NCBI RefSeq assembly: GCF_027568515.1
Contig: NZ_JANKZF010000012.1
Span: 1-64,000 of the forward strand
Source of the DNA: Arthrobacter sp. HY1533
Lineage (GTDB): Bacteria; Actinomycetota; Actinomycetes; Actinomycetales; Micrococcaceae
Length of the DNA stretch: 64,000 bases
Reading direction: 5' to 3'
The stretch's first letter is position 1. Every line of letters begins with the position of its first letter. Under the pieces are notes generated by a model. The model saw only the letters and a list, made by a program, of their open reading frames with translations, was not told where the DNA came from and did no database searches. Shown one piece after another: positions 24,963-34,586 of the stretch. A program made the position numbers and the translations under genes.

Positions 24963-25241
24963 TTAGAGGCGGACCAGCTGGACGGGCTCGGCCAGCAGGG
25001 CGCTGAGGGACTCGTTGAGGTCCTGCACGGCGATGCCCTTGCTGTGCTGGTCCAGGTCTTCCTGGGACGCCCACTGCTCGGTCAGCACAATCTTCTCTTC
25101 CGATTCCTCGGTGATTTCGTACTGGATGCAGCCGGCCTCTTCCACGACCTGCTCGATGGCAATCTCGAGTGCAAGCTTCACGCGGAAGAACTCGTCCTCG
25201 TTGGGGATGAAAGTGGCCTGTAGGTTGATGATCTCGCTCAT
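24963..25241 (-). CDS. antibiotic-biosynthesis-monooxygenase (ABM) domain protein
   Basis: 92 residues, a single ABM domain (AIEQVVEEAGCIQYEITEES; IVLTEQWASQEDLDQHSKG), the dimeric ferredoxin-like fold of small quinol monooxygenases and haem-degrading relatives. TAGGCT (minus strand, 25248-25253) ends six nt before the ATG, indicating a leaderless start and transcription separate from the polyol genes 70 bp upstream. The precise reaction is unknown. Confidence 0.85.
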   Translation of the reverse strand: MSEIINLQATFIPNEDEFFRVKLALEIAIEQVVEEAGCIQYEITEESEEKIVLTEQWASQEDLDQHSKGIAVQDLNESLSALLAEPVQLVRL

Positions 25242-25311
25242 GGAAACAGCCTAGGCGATGCGGCCGTGCGGACGGGAAGCCGTCCCGCAGTGTGGGCCGT
25301 ACCGGGTGCGG

Positions 25312-26055
25312 CTAGATGCTGGAGTAGCCGCCGTCGATCAGTATGTTCTCGCCCGTGATCATGCCTGCGTTCTCACCGGCCAGGTAGGCGATGAGGGAGG
25401 CCACCTCCTCCGGCTGGGCAAACCGGCCCGTGGGAATCCGCTTTTTCAGGTCCTCGCCCTTCTCGCCGGCCCAGGCCAGTTTGCCCAGGGGCGTTTCGAC
25501 CACGGTGGGGGACACGGCGTTGACCGTGACGCCCCGCGGCGCCCATTCCATGGACAGGACCTTGGTCATGCCGAGGATGGCGGCCTTGCTGGCGCAGTAG
25601 GCCACGTGCTCATCCAGACCTATGACGCTGGCCTGCGAGGCAAGGTTGATGATGCGCCCGTAACCGGCTTCCGTCATGGCCCGGCCCGCGGCCTGGGCCA
25701 TCTTGAAGCTGGCCGTGAGGTTCACGGCGAGCGTTGCATCCCACTTTTGTTCGCTCAGCTCCAGGGCCTTGTCCAGCAGCACGATGCCGGCGGAGTTGAC
25801 CAGGACGTCCACCTTGCCGGCGGCAGCCAGGACCTGGCCGATCGTGGCGGTTCCCGCGCCCTCGGCGGTCAGGTCCCGGGCGATGCCCTGGTGCCCGCTG
25901 CCTGGCAGCTTGGCCATCTCCGCATGGACCGTTTCACTGAGGTCCACGCCGAATACCTGGGCCCCGCGTTCGGCGAAGTGGCGCGCCACCGAGTTTCCAA
26001 TGCCGCTGGCGGCGCCTGTGACGACGACCGTGCGGCCGGCAAATGTCTGCTCCAT
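25312..26055 (-). CDS. SDR-family polyol dehydrogenase (threitol/arabitol type)
   Basis: 247 residues. It has a Rossmann motif TGAASGIG near residue 14, NSAG, and the YxxxK pair in AYCASKAA, with the GGYSS ending of classical SDRs. It resembles the NAD-dependent D-threitol/D-arabitol dehydrogenases (GolD group) that oxidise a sugar alcohol to a ketose. It is the last gene of the cluster: the ATG is two nt after the rpiB-like stop, with GAGG inside that gene's end. Together with the kinase and isomerase it suggests oxidation of a tetritol to erythrulose. Confidence 0.8.
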   Translation of the reverse strand: MEQTFAGRTVVVTGAASGIGNSVARHFAERGAQVFGVDLSETVHAEMAKLPGSGHQGIARDLTAEGAGTATIGQVLAAAGKVDVLVNSAGIVLLDKALELSEQKWDATLAVNLTASFKMAQAAGRAMTEAGYGRIINLASQASVIGLDEHVAYCASKAAILGMTKVLSMEWAPRGVTVNAVSPTVVETPLGKLAWAGEKGEDLKKRIPTGRFAQPEEVASLIAYLAGENAGMITGENILIDGGYSSI

Positions 26056-26057
26056 GG

Positions 26058-26516
26058 CTATGCCTCGTAACCGCAGATGGCGTCGACCTTGTCGGCCGAG
26101 GCGCTGGATGAATCAAAGGAGTACCCCAGCCATTCTGCAGCGAGCCGGCGGGCCAGCTCCACGCCGATGACGCGCTGGCCCATGCACAGGACCTGGGCGT
26201 TGTTGCTCAGCACGGAGCGCTCCACGGAGAAGGAATCGTGGGCAGTCACGGCGCGGATGCCCTTGACCTTGTTCGCGGCAATGGCCACGCCCAGGCCGGT
26301 GCCGCAGAACAGGATGGCCCTGTCGGCGAATCCGTCGGCCACGAGCTTTGCCGCGTTGACGGCGATGTGGGGGTAGGCGGTTTTGTCGTTGGGGTCCACG
26401 CCAACATCGATGACCTCGGCGACCAGGCCGTTGGCGGCCAGGTCCTTCTTGATGATCTCCTTGTAGTCGACTCCGGCTTCGTCGCAGCCGATGACAACGC
26501 GCAATTTCTGGTTCAT
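26058..26516 (-). CDS. RpiB/LacB-type sugar-phosphate isomerase
   Basis: 152 residues. [17 protein letters not shown] and [20 protein letters not shown] (active-site Cys in the FCGTG loop) mark the RpiB/LacAB fold. The isomerase interconverts aldose- and ketose-phosphates. In tetritol pathways of mycobacteria and Brucella, RpiB paralogues act on erythrulose phosphate, and the neighbouring DhaK-type kinase favours that over ribose-5-phosphate. AAGGAA precedes the ATG. The gene lies 32 bp after the kinase in the same operon. Confidence 0.85.
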   Translation of the reverse strand: MNQKLRVVIGCDEAGVDYKEIIKKDLAANGLVAEVIDVGVDPNDKTAYPHIAVNAAKLVADGFADRAILFCGTGLGVAIAANKVKGIRAVTAHDSFSVERSVLSNNAQVLCMGQRVIGVELARRLAAEWLGYSFDSSSASADKVDAICGYEA

Positions 26517-26548
26517 GGTGGGTTCCTTAGCTTTTGTTCGGTTGTGGG

Positions 26549-28273
26549 TCAGGCGCGTCCGGCAGCTGCCGGCAGCCCTGACAGCGCAGTGACCAGAAGC
26601 GCCAGGGACGTTGCGCCGGCATCCGGCGTGCCCACGGACTTGGCTGCCAGCGGACGGGCCCGGCCCAGCTTGGGGCTCAGGGCGGCGGTGGCCGCGGCCT
26701 GCTCCGTGGCGGTGGCGGCTGCCCCCTGCCAGGCGGCGTCGAATTCAACCCCTTCGGAGACGGCGGCCTCGAGGGCTTCAGTGAAGGGCAGCAGGGCGTC
26801 CACGAGTGTCTTGTCGCCGATGGTTGCGCGGCCCAGCTCGATGATGGCGTCGGCAAATGCATGCGCTGCCGCCACATAGTGTTCGGGGGTGTAGCTGGGG
26901 CGGTTGTTCTCCAGGGTGGTTCCGGCGGCCTCCAGGGCGGCTCCCCACAGCACTCCCGAGGTGCCTCCGGCTTCTTCGGCCCAGGCCTGGCCCGCACGCT
27001 GCAGCACCCATGCGGCCCCGGCACCACCGCCGGCGGCCTGGCGGGCAGTCCGCAGTGCCGCGTCGACGCCCTTGACCATGCCGCGGCCGTGGTCGCCGTC
27101 GCCGGCAACGGCATCGATCTCGCCCAGGCGCTGCTCGTGTTCATGCAGCGTCGCGGCCATGATTTCAAGGCCGGACACCACGGCGCCGGCCAGCCGGGCC
27201 GAGGCCCCGGAATACTCCGGGGCCACAGCTGCATCCAGTTCCGCCTCTGCGCCATCTTGGGCGAACGCCTCCAATGCTGCGACGGGGGCCGCCTGCTTGC
27301 GGTAGGCGGGGGTGTAGGCGTCCGCCTTCCAGAACGTCTCAAGTTCCTCGTCGAGCCACATGAGCGTCAGCGAGGTGCCGCCCATGTCCAGGCTGGTCAC
27401 CAGCTCGCCCACTTCCACATCCACCAGTTCCAGGCCGGCGGCGCGCAAACGCCGCGAGACGGGCCCCCATAGCAGGAACAGTTCCTCATACTTGGTGGTG
27501 CCGAGGCCGTTGAGGATCACTCCCACCCTGTTTCCTGCGCCGGCTGGGGCGGTGGCGAGCAGCTTCTCCACCAGCATGTCCGCGAGTGCGGAGGCCGTGG
27601 GCATGGGTTCGTCGCTGATACCGGGCTCCCCGTGGATGCCCAGGCCCAGGCCCAGGTGCCCCTCGGGAACGTCAAAGAGCGGCTTGTCGGCGCCCGGCAT
27701 GGTGCAGCCGGTGAAGGCGACGCCGAGCGTGCGCGTTGCGGTGTTGGCCGCCCGCCCGGCACGTTCGACGCCGTCGAGGTCCAGGCCCGCGGCGGCCGCG
27801 GCGCCCATGACCTTGAAGACCGTGAAGTCCCCGGCGATGCCGCGGCGCTTTGCCTCGTCGTCGGCCGAGGCGATGTCGTCGGTGACCACAACGATGCGGG
27901 TGTCGATGCCTTCCTTGCGGAGGCGCTCGGCCGCAATGCCGAAGTTCATGTTGTCGCCGGCATAGTTGCCAAAGCTGAGCACCACGCCGCGGCCCTGGTT
28001 GGCAGCCTTGGCCACGGAATACACCTGGGCCGCCGACGGCGAGGTGAAGATGTTCCCCACCACGGCGCCGGTGGCGAATCCTGTTCCGACGAGCCCGGCG
28101 AAGGCCGGGTAGTGGCCGGATCCGCCGCCAATGACCACAGCCACCTGCGGTTCGCCGGCGCGGAGGGCAACGGCCCCGCCGGCCACTCCGCGCAGGCGGT
28201 CCGAGTAGATGTCCAGGAAGCCCTCAAACTGGTCGTCCGAAAAATCTGCCGGTGAATTGAATATCTTGGTCAT
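26549..28273 (-). CDS. fused DhaK-DhaL kinase, likely erythrulose/dihydroxyacetone kinase
   Basis: 574 residues from [11 protein letters not shown], with GGAG upstream. Residues ~1-330 are the DhaK domain, with [13 protein letters not shown], the [10 protein letters not shown] loop and the substrate-binding H214 in GIHGEPG. Residues ~370-574 are the DhaL ATP domain with the metal motif [10 protein letters not shown]. The single-chain ATP-dependent form phosphorylates short ketoses such as dihydroxyacetone or erythrulose. Placement between polyol permease and RpiB-type isomerase favours erythrulose. Longer open frame upstream overlaps the permease and is not used. Confidence 0.88.
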   Translation of the reverse strand: MTKIFNSPADFSDDQFEGFLDIYSDRLRGVAGGAVALRAGEPQVAVVIGGGSGHYPAFAGLVGTGFATGAVVGNIFTSPSAAQVYSVAKAANQGRGVVLSFGNYAGDNMNFGIAAERLRKEGIDTRIVVVTDDIASADDEAKRRGIAGDFTVFKVMGAAAAAGLDLDGVERAGRAANTATRTLGVAFTGCTMPGADKPLFDVPEGHLGLGLGIHGEPGISDEPMPTASALADMLVEKLLATAPAGAGNRVGVILNGLGTTKYEELFLLWGPVSRRLRAAGLELVDVEVGELVTSLDMGGTSLTLMWLDEELETFWKADAYTPAYRKQAAPVAALEAFAQDGAEAELDAAVAPEYSGASARLAGAVVSGLEIMAATLHEHEQRLGEIDAVAGDGDHGRGMVKGVDAALRTARQAAGGGAGAAWVLQRAGQAWAEEAGGTSGVLWGAALEAAGTTLENNRPSYTPEHYVAAAHAFADAIIELGRATIGDKTLVDALLPFTEALEAAVSEGVEFDAAWQGAAATATEQAAATAALSPKLGRARPLAAKSVGTPDAGATSLALLVTALSGLPAAAGRA

Positions 28274-28305
28274 TGCTGCTCCAGGTTTGTCTAGCTTGGG
28301 TTTTC

Positions 28306-29610
28306 TCAGTGTTGGCGGTTGCGGGAAGAGTCTTCCGGCACCTTGAGGAAGTTGGTCAGGGCGAAGGCCACGCCGTAGAGGGCGACGAAAGCCCAAACGA
28401 CGCCGGTGTTCCCGCCCCAGGGCAGGACGATGGCGACGACGGCGGCACCCAGGAAGGCTGCGCCCCCGGCGGCCGTGGTGTACATGGCCATGGCGGCACC
28501 TTGGTGGGTGGGTGCCAGTGCCGGCATGATGGCGCCCATGGGCACAAAGCCGGCCAGCAGGATTCCGAAAACGACGCCAGCCAGGACCGACAGCCAGTAG
28601 CCCCAGTCGGAGCCGGGGGCCACCAGGTGCGGCACGTACCACCAGGCCAGCAGGCCAAGGGCGGAGCCCAGGATGCCGAACCAGCGGACAGTGCGCACCC
28701 AGCCCCATTTGTCTCCAATGGCGCCGAAAACTGCGTTGAAGGCAATGTTGGAGGCGTAAACAATGACTGTCATCATGAGCCATTGGGTCTGCGTCCAGCC
28801 CAGCTGGCCGCCAATGACGGCTGGCAGGATGACAAACATGCCGTACTGCGGGGCCGTGTTGATCAGGCGGACAATGAAGCCGGCCAGAACACGCGGTTCG
28901 GTGCGCAGCAGCCGGAGGCCGGAAGTGAGAACTTTGGCGGTGGACTCGTGGGCGGGGGCGCTGCGCTGCGAGCCGCTCGGCTCCTTCACACCGAACCACA
29001 CCAGGGCAAAGCCAAGCGTCACCAGGGCGATCGATGCCCAGAGCGTCTTGCTTTCACCCGTTGCCCCGCCGCCGAAGGTGGGGATGAAGACCAGGGCAAA
29101 CAGCGAACCAAAGGTGGGCAGGCCGCCGGTGAACATGACGTAGAACCAGCCAACGGCCGTGCCCTTGCTTTTGGTGGGGGCAACGTTGTTGATCCACACC
29201 AGGAAGGCGAAGGCAAACAGCGGGTAGCCGAGGCCGCGGAAGAAGTAGGTGGCGAAGATGGCCGTGGCCGAACCTGTTCCCAGGCTAAACAGGAACAGGA
29301 CTTCAAAGACCACCCAGCAGGCGAAGCCCAGGGCCATGACCCGGCGCGGCCCCACCAGGTCGGACAGGGCGCCGGAAAGGTAGGAGGCAACCGTGACGGC
29401 GACGCCGTAGAGCATGATGATGGTTGGCACCAATGCGGCCTGGCTGCCCAGGGCGTTGGCCATGTGGGGGGAAATGAAGTTGGATTCAACACCGTTTCCG
29501 GTCATGAAGACCAGGACTGCCAGGAAGCCCCAGCGCAGGGAGTGCGGAATGCCGATCCGGTCGAGCCAGGTTTCCGCCGCCACGAGTGGCCGGCCGCTTA
29601 ATGCTGTCAT
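28306..29610 (-). CDS. MFS polyol permease
   Basis: 434 residues with 12 membrane spans. The N-terminal LRWGFLAVLVFMTGNGVESNF and SFLSGALSDLVGPRRVM-like loop (here SYLSGALSDLVGPRRVMALG) fit the polyol permease family (RbtT/DalT/CsbX: ribitol, arabitol). It should import the sugar alcohol with a proton. The ATG at 29610 has AAAGG upstream. It lies between the alcohol dehydrogenase and the kinase in the same orientation, 50 and 32 bp apart, as part of the operon. Confidence 0.85.
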   Translation of the reverse strand: MTALSGRPLVAAETWLDRIGIPHSLRWGFLAVLVFMTGNGVESNFISPHMANALGSQAALVPTIIMLYGVAVTVASYLSGALSDLVGPRRVMALGFACWVVFEVLFLFSLGTGSATAIFATYFFRGLGYPLFAFAFLVWINNVAPTKSKGTAVGWFYVMFTGGLPTFGSLFALVFIPTFGGGATGESKTLWASIALVTLGFALVWFGVKEPSGSQRSAPAHESTAKVLTSGLRLLRTEPRVLAGFIVRLINTAPQYGMFVILPAVIGGQLGWTQTQWLMMTVIVYASNIAFNAVFGAIGDKWGWVRTVRWFGILGSALGLLAWWYVPHLVAPGSDWGYWLSVLAGVVFGILLAGFVPMGAIMPALAPTHQGAAMAMYTTAAGGAAFLGAAVVAIVLPWGGNTGVVWAFVALYGVAFALTNFLKVPEDSSRNRQH

Positions 29611-29660
29611 GGAAAACGCCTTTGTTTTGATGGGAATGGTGGAAGGGTGTGGCTGGGAGG

Positions 29661-30788
29661 CTAGTTTGCGGCGCCCGGCAGAATGGAGACCTTGACGGAG
29701 GCACCGGCTGTGTCGGCAACCAGGTCCAGGGCTTCCTGGAACTTGTCCAGGGGGAACTGGTCGGTGCAGATCTCATCGAGGGGCAGGATGCCGGACTCGA
29801 TCATCTTGATGGCGGCCGGCCAGCAGTGCGGGCCCAGGTGGGCGCCGCGGACGTCGAGTTCCTTGTCATCGCTGATGATGGACCAGTCCACGGTGACGTC
29901 GGAGCCGAACACTGAGTATTCGACGTAGGTGCCCAGCTTGGCCAGCAGGTTCAGCCCCTGCCCGACGGCGGACGGGTGGCCGGTGCCCTCGATGTAGACG
30001 TCGGCCCCATAGCCGTCAGTCATGTCCTTGATGATCTGGACGGCGTCCTCGCGCCCGACGTTGATGACCATGTCCGCGCCGCACTTGGTGGCCAGGGCCA
30101 GCTTGTCGTCTGACATGTCCAGGGCGATGACCTTCAGCGGGTTCTTGGCCTTGGCGCCGGCAACCATGCCCAGGCCGATGGGGCCACAGCCGGCGATGAC
30201 CACGACGTCGTTGAACTTGATCTCGGCGCGCTCCACGGCATGCAGTGAGCAGGAGAGGGGTTCGGCGAAGGCTGCGTGCGCCGGTGCGAGGTCCTTGGAA
30301 ACCTTGTGGGTGAGGGCCTTTGTGGGGACCAATACGTATTCGGCCATTGCGCCGTTGTAGTTGCGGAAGCCGAACATGTCGTGGGGGCCGCACATCCAGT
30401 ACTGGCCGCGGACGCAGTAGCGGCACTCGCCGCAGGGCACGATCTGCTCGCAGGCAATCCGATCGCCGACTTCCAGGCCGTGGTGGGCCAGGCCGGCGCC
30501 GTCGCCGAGGACCACGGTGCCAATGAATTCGTGTCCGGGCGTGACGCCGGCCTGTGCCCATGCGGGGCGGTTCTCATCGCCCCAGAACTTCGGTGCACCG
30601 TGGTAGCACTTCAGGTCGCTGGCGCAGACGCCCACTGCCTCAACCTTGATGAGCAGTTCGCCCGGGCCGGGGACGGGGACGGGAAGTGTTTCCAGTACGT
30701 AGTTTTCGGGGCCGTGGACAACCACGGCTTGCATGGTGGTGGGCAGGGACGTGGATGCGGCAACGGTTTCAACAGCGGTGGTGGTCAT
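29661..30788 (-). CDS. zinc-dependent alcohol/polyol dehydrogenase
   Basis: 375 residues from MTTTAVETVA, with GGAG upstream. It is a medium-chain dehydrogenase: catalytic zinc region VCASDLKCYHG and GHEFIG, four structural-zinc cysteines in CGECRYCVRGQYWMC, and the coenzyme motif GCGPIGLGMV. It most resembles L-threonine/sorbitol-type and erythritol/L-threitol dehydrogenases. It is the promoter-proximal gene of the polyol operon, behind the operator region at 30844-30898. It probably oxidises the imported alditol to a ketose. Confidence 0.85.
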   Translation of the reverse strand: MTTTAVETVAASTSLPTTMQAVVVHGPENYVLETLPVPVPGPGELLIKVEAVGVCASDLKCYHGAPKFWGDENRPAWAQAGVTPGHEFIGTVVLGDGAGLAHHGLEVGDRIACEQIVPCGECRYCVRGQYWMCGPHDMFGFRNYNGAMAEYVLVPTKALTHKVSKDLAPAHAAFAEPLSCSLHAVERAEIKFNDVVVIAGCGPIGLGMVAGAKAKNPLKVIALDMSDDKLALATKCGADMVINVGREDAVQIIKDMTDGYGADVYIEGTGHPSAVGQGLNLLAKLGTYVEYSVFGSDVTVDWSIISDDKELDVRGAHLGPHCWPAAIKMIESGILPLDEICTDQFPLDKFQEALDLVADTAGASVKVSILPGAAN

Positions 30789-30843
30789 TGTTTTCTCCAG
30801 TGGAAGTGTGATGCAGGTCAATGATTCAAGTGTGAATCCGCCC

Positions 30844-30898
30844 TGAACAAATGTCAAGAACATAATTTCTGAAACCCTGAACCGTGAAATTTTGTTCA
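30844..30898. promoter_or_regulatory. SorC-type operator region
   Basis: TGAACAAA (30844-30851) faces TTTGTTCA (30891-30898) as an exact inverted repeat. A closer pair TGAAC-N11-GTTCA spans 30878-30898. TGAACAAA-type half-sites fit the B. subtilis DeoR member of the SorC family. The site lies between the regulator and the dehydrogenase operon and probably controls both. Confidence 0.6.
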
Positions 30899-30976
30899 CA
30901 ACGTCCCTGCTTCGGGCTACCATGGGTGCGGGCCTGCCGTGGGGCAGGCCCGGGAAAACAACCAGGGAGTAAGCGT

Positions 30977-31951
30977 TTGGCGACTGAGACTGCTGCCGCC
31001 GATGGCGGCGTCGAAAGCAGGTTTCCCGTGGAAACCCTGTACCAGGCTGCCCACATGTACTACCTGGAGGATGTGAACCAGGCCCAGATTGCCGAAACCA
31101 TGAAGGTTTCACGGCCCACAGTCAGCAGGCTGCTAACGGAGGCCCGGCGCATCGGCATGGTCAGGATCGAAGTTGTCCACCCCTCCACTGGCGCGACGGA
31201 ATCACTGGCCGACGAACTGGCCAGGGCGCTGGGGCTGGAAAAGGTGTACCTGGCGGAAGGCGACCAGTCCGGCCGTCTGCGTGCAGGCCTGGCGCCCCTG
31301 GTGGGCGAGGCCATCCGGGACATGGAGCTGGCACCCGGAGACATCCTGCTGGCCTCCTCAGGCCGGACCATCTACGAACTTGCGGGGGCCAAGCTGCCCC
31401 AGCTGCCCGGTGTCATTGTGGTGCCCACCGTGGGTGGCCAGACCGAGCCGGAACCCTGGTACCAGACAAATGAAATTGCCCGCGCCATGGCTGAACAGAC
31501 CGGCGCCCGGCCGGCCTTTCTGTGGACGCAGGCGCTGCCCTCCCCGGACATGTTTGCGCTGCTGCAACACGACCCCGATTTCCAACGGATCCAGCGGTTG
31601 TGGGACTCAGCCAAGGGTGCCCTGCTGGGCATCGGGGCGCCACCCACCACGAGAAGCTCCATCTCCCGTTTCATACCCAAGGACAATGACTCACTGTCGC
31701 GTGCCGCAGGTGACATCTGCCTGAACTTCTTTGATGTCGACGGGACTGAGATTCACTTCCCGGGCAGTGAAAACATGATCGCAACCCCGCCGGCGCTGCT
31801 GCGCACCATTCCCTGTTCCGTGGCGGTTGCCGTGGGCGTGGAGAAGGTGCGCAGCATTGTTGGCGGGGCCAATGCGAGGTATTTCCGGCGGCTGGCCACG
31901 GATGTCAAGACGGCAAAAGCCATTCTCGACGTGGTGCGCACGGCCGGTTAG
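30977..31951 (+). CDS. SorC/DeoR-type sugar-responsive regulator
   Basis: 324 residues. It starts at a TTG with CAGGGAG seven nt upstream. The N-terminal helix-turn-helix (DVNQAQIAETMKVSRPTVSR, then LLTEARRIGMVRIEV) is followed by the SorC sugar-phosphate-binding domain (PGDILLASSGRTIYELA; VVPTVGGQ). The erythritol regulator EryD of Brucella is of this family. It is divergent from the polyol operon and is its likely local regulator, sensing a phosphorylated intermediate. It converges with the FGGY kinase gene. Confidence 0.9.
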   Translation: MATETAAADGGVESRFPVETLYQAAHMYYLEDVNQAQIAETMKVSRPTVSRLLTEARRIGMVRIEVVHPSTGATESLADELARALGLEKVYLAEGDQSGRLRAGLAPLVGEAIRDMELAPGDILLASSGRTIYELAGAKLPQLPGVIVVPTVGGQTEPEPWYQTNEIARAMAEQTGARPAFLWTQALPSPDMFALLQHDPDFQRIQRLWDSAKGALLGIGAPPTTRSSISRFIPKDNDSLSRAAGDICLNFFDVDGTEIHFPGSENMIATPPALLRTIPCSVAVAVGVEKVRSIVGGANARYFRRLATDVKTAKAILDVVRTAG

Positions 31952-31996
31952 CCAAGCCGGCCAAGCCGGCCGAGCCTCGTGCGCGGTCCGGCGGTC
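31952..31996. repeat. short tandem GCCGGCCAA repeat between convergent genes
   Basis: CCAAGCCGG is repeated directly (about 31953-31972) between the regulator and kinase stops. No hairpin terminator is apparent. Confidence 0.35.
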
Positions 31997-33478
31997 TCAG
32001 GCCCCCTCGCGCTGGACTTGCGCCAGGGCGTGCATGTGCCCGGCCGTTGCCGGGTATAGCCGGCAGTAGTCCTGGAACAGGCTGTTGTACAGTTCCGCCG
32101 CTTCCGGGTTGGGCTCCACCACCCGCGCCGGGCGGGTCCAGTCGGTGTCCGGCGGAACCGCCCCGGTGCCGATGGCCGCCATGAGTGCATCGCCGTAGCT
32201 GGCGCCAATGGTCTGCTCCGGAATGATCTGGGGGCGCCCCAAAATGTCGCTGACCAGCTGGGTCCACAACGTTCCCTGGGTTCCGCCGCCCACCGCCAGG
32301 ATCCGCTGGATGGGCTGGCCGGAGCTTTCGAACAGCTCCAAGCTCTGCCGAAGGCCAAAACAGATTCCCTCCAGCGCCGCCCGGACCAGGTGCCCGCGGC
32401 CATGCCGCAGGGTGAGCCCAATGATGGTGCCGCGGGCGTCGGGGTCAAGGATGGGGGATCGCTCGCCGGCAAAATATGGCAGCAGGAGCAGCCCGCCGGC
32501 ACCGGGGCCGGCCGCTGCTGCCTCGGACATCAGCGTTTCCATTGGGATCCCCCCAAACAACTGCGCCATCCACGTGATGAGGCTTCCTGAGGTCGACATG
32601 CCGCCGGCCAGGGTAAGGGATCCTCGCTCCACGCCGGCGGTGGTCCACAGCTGGCGGTGGGCATGGAATTCCTCCAGCACCTGGACAAAGAACATGGTGG
32701 AGCCGTACATCAGCATGAAGTCCCCGGGGTGGCGCACACCGGCACTGAAACCCTCTGCCCAGGCGTCAACTGTGCCGGCGCAAACCGGTGTCCCCTCGGG
32801 GATCCCCGTCGTCGCGGCGGCAGTCGCGGTGACGGCGCCAATAATATCGGTGGACCAGGCCAGCCGTGGCATGGGAATGTGCCCGGCGATGGCACCTGCC
32901 CGCTCCGGGATCCAGGCCTGGGCGGTGATGTCATACAAGGGATCGCACTGGCTGGCCGTGTGGTGGTCAAGAACGTACTCACCCGTGAGCTTGGCGGTGA
33001 GGAAAGAGCTGGCACTGAACCAGTGCCTGGCCGCCGCAAACACGCTCGGCTCCTGGTCGGCAAGCCAGCGCAGCTTGGGGCCCACAGCCTGCGAGGAGAG
33101 CACCTTGCCGCCGGTGGCGTACATGGCCTCCACCCCAAATTCGGAGTTGAGGTCCTCGATCTGCCGCTCGGCCCGGGTGTCCACCCCGTAGAGGATGGCC
33201 GGGCGCAGTGGCCTGAACTCGGCATCGGTGACCACCAGGCAGGGTCCCAGTCCGCTGACCGCCACCCCCGCCACCAAGGCGGGATCGTTGCGGCTGAAAA
33301 GCTCGGTGCACAGGGCTGCGACCTCGGCCCACCAGGCGGTCTCGGCATCAAACTCGGCCCAGCCCGGGCGGGGGAGTGACACCTGGTGCGTGATGGCGGC
33401 CGTGTCCACAATGGATCCGTCGGATCCTGCCAGGACCGCCTTGCTGCTGCCCGTGCCTACATCAATGCCGAGGAACAT
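31997..33478 (-). CDS. FGGY-family carbohydrate kinase (xylulokinase-like)
   Basis: 493 residues from MFLGIDVGTGSSKAVL, with GGAGG nine nt upstream. It has the FGGY ATP-site start, AGTVDAWAEGFSAG, a GSTMFF segment and the ILAVGGGTQGTLWTQLVSDI adenine-binding motif. It phosphorylates a sugar or alditol. Xylulokinase is the closest general class, but the neighbouring cluster allows erythritol, erythrulose or a pentulose. It has its own start region and faces the SorC gene, so it may be under separate control. The substrate cannot be settled from sequence. Confidence 0.85.
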   Translation of the reverse strand: MFLGIDVGTGSSKAVLAGSDGSIVDTAAITHQVSLPRPGWAEFDAETAWWAEVAALCTELFSRNDPALVAGVAVSGLGPCLVVTDAEFRPLRPAILYGVDTRAERQIEDLNSEFGVEAMYATGGKVLSSQAVGPKLRWLADQEPSVFAAARHWFSASSFLTAKLTGEYVLDHHTASQCDPLYDITAQAWIPERAGAIAGHIPMPRLAWSTDIIGAVTATAAATTGIPEGTPVCAGTVDAWAEGFSAGVRHPGDFMLMYGSTMFFVQVLEEFHAHRQLWTTAGVERGSLTLAGGMSTSGSLITWMAQLFGGIPMETLMSEAAAAGPGAGGLLLLPYFAGERSPILDPDARGTIIGLTLRHGRGHLVRAALEGICFGLRQSLELFESSGQPIQRILAVGGGTQGTLWTQLVSDILGRPQIIPEQTIGASYGDALMAAIGTGAVPPDTDWTRPARVVEPNPEAAELYNSLFQDYCRLYPATAGHMHALAQVQREGA

Positions 33479-33593
33479 GGGTGTTTGCCTCCATGGTTGG
33501 GGGTGGGCAAGCCATTGCCGCAGGCTGCCGCCGATGCTGAATGCCTCCATTATGTGTTGAATCCGCAAAAGCGGCGGCAGGCGCGGCTGCGGC

Positions 33594-34547
33594 TCAATGC
33601 CTGCGGTGGTCTTGGATGGCCATCCTGGGCCCGAATGCCGGCTTGCGGAATCCGCTGAGCTGAAGCATCCGCACCACACGCTGCCGCTGCCCGCGCCAGG
33701 GCTCGAGCAGTTTCAGCATGCCGGCATCGTCCACCGGCCGCCCCGCCAGCGCCCAGCCCACATAAGCGGCCAGGTGGTAGTCGCCCACGGCCACCTGGTC
33801 GGCGTCGCCGTGGGTGCGCTGGGTTGCCTCCGCCGCCGTCCACATCCCGATCCCAGGGATGGCCTGCATTTTCCGCCCGGCCTCCTCCGCCGTCAGCCGG
33901 GCCAGCCGTTCCAGGCCCGACGCCGAACGCAGCATCCGCTGGACCGTGGCCGAGCGCTGCGGCCCAACGCCTGCCTTGTGCCACTCCCAGGATGGGACCG
34001 CGGCCCATTGCGCCGGGGTGGGCGCCACCAGCAGGCCGGGCGGAATGTCCGGGTGCAGGCCCGCCCCGGGCGCCGGGGAGCCGAATTTTCGCAGGAGCGT
34101 CGCGTAGCCGCGGTGGGCCTCGAGTGAGGTGACCTTTTGTTCAAGGATGGCCGGCACCAGGGCGTCAACCACGCGCCCGGTGGAGGGCAGGCGCAGTGCC
34201 GGGTGCCGCCGTCGTGCCTCCCGGACGCGGTGCGGCAGCGAAGCGGCAAAGGCGGGGTCATCAAAACCGGACCAGTCGTCGTTCAGGCCCAGCAGCGCCG
34301 GGGCGCCGGCCAGGGCATGTTCGGAGCCCGGGCCCCAGCATCGGACCAGCAGTTCGCCGCCGTGGTGCGTGATGCCCAGTGTTGCCGGGCCATCCGGGGT
34401 GTTGAAGGCCAGCCATGCGCCGCCCGGGGAGAGAGTGATGGTCCGGTCGCCGGGGCCGCGGCCAATGATGCCAAGGGTCTGGGCAAGGGAGTACGGGCCG
34501 CCGGCGTCGAAGGCCGTGGCGGGCCCGGTGGTTGCTGCGGCGCTCAT
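33594..34547 (-). CDS. HhH-GPD DNA glycosylase (AlkA-like)
   Basis: 317 residues. The C-terminal half has the helix-hairpin-helix (MQAIPGIGMWTAAEATQRT) and the catalytic Asp in VAVGDYHLAAYV, the pattern of 3-methyladenine DNA glycosylase II. The N-terminal ~100 residues form the extra AlkA-type beta domain. It removes alkylated bases in base excision repair. Three structural differences from E. coli AlkA are expected in this group, and it lacks the iron-sulfur cluster of Nth/MutY. The GGAGG is unusually close (one nt) to the ATG, so the true start is uncertain. Confidence 0.8.
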   Translation of the reverse strand: MSAAATTGPATAFDAGGPYSLAQTLGIIGRGPGDRTITLSPGGAWLAFNTPDGPATLGITHHGGELLVRCWGPGSEHALAGAPALLGLNDDWSGFDDPAFAASLPHRVREARRRHPALRLPSTGRVVDALVPAILEQKVTSLEAHRGYATLLRKFGSPAPGAGLHPDIPPGLLVAPTPAQWAAVPSWEWHKAGVGPQRSATVQRMLRSASGLERLARLTAEEAGRKMQAIPGIGMWTAAEATQRTHGDADQVAVGDYHLAAYVGWALAGRPVDDAGMLKLLEPWRGQRQRVVRMLQLSGFRKPAFGPRMAIQDHRRH

Positions 34548-34586
34548 GCCTCCATGGTCGCACGCGGTCCTGACAAGGAGCAGGAT

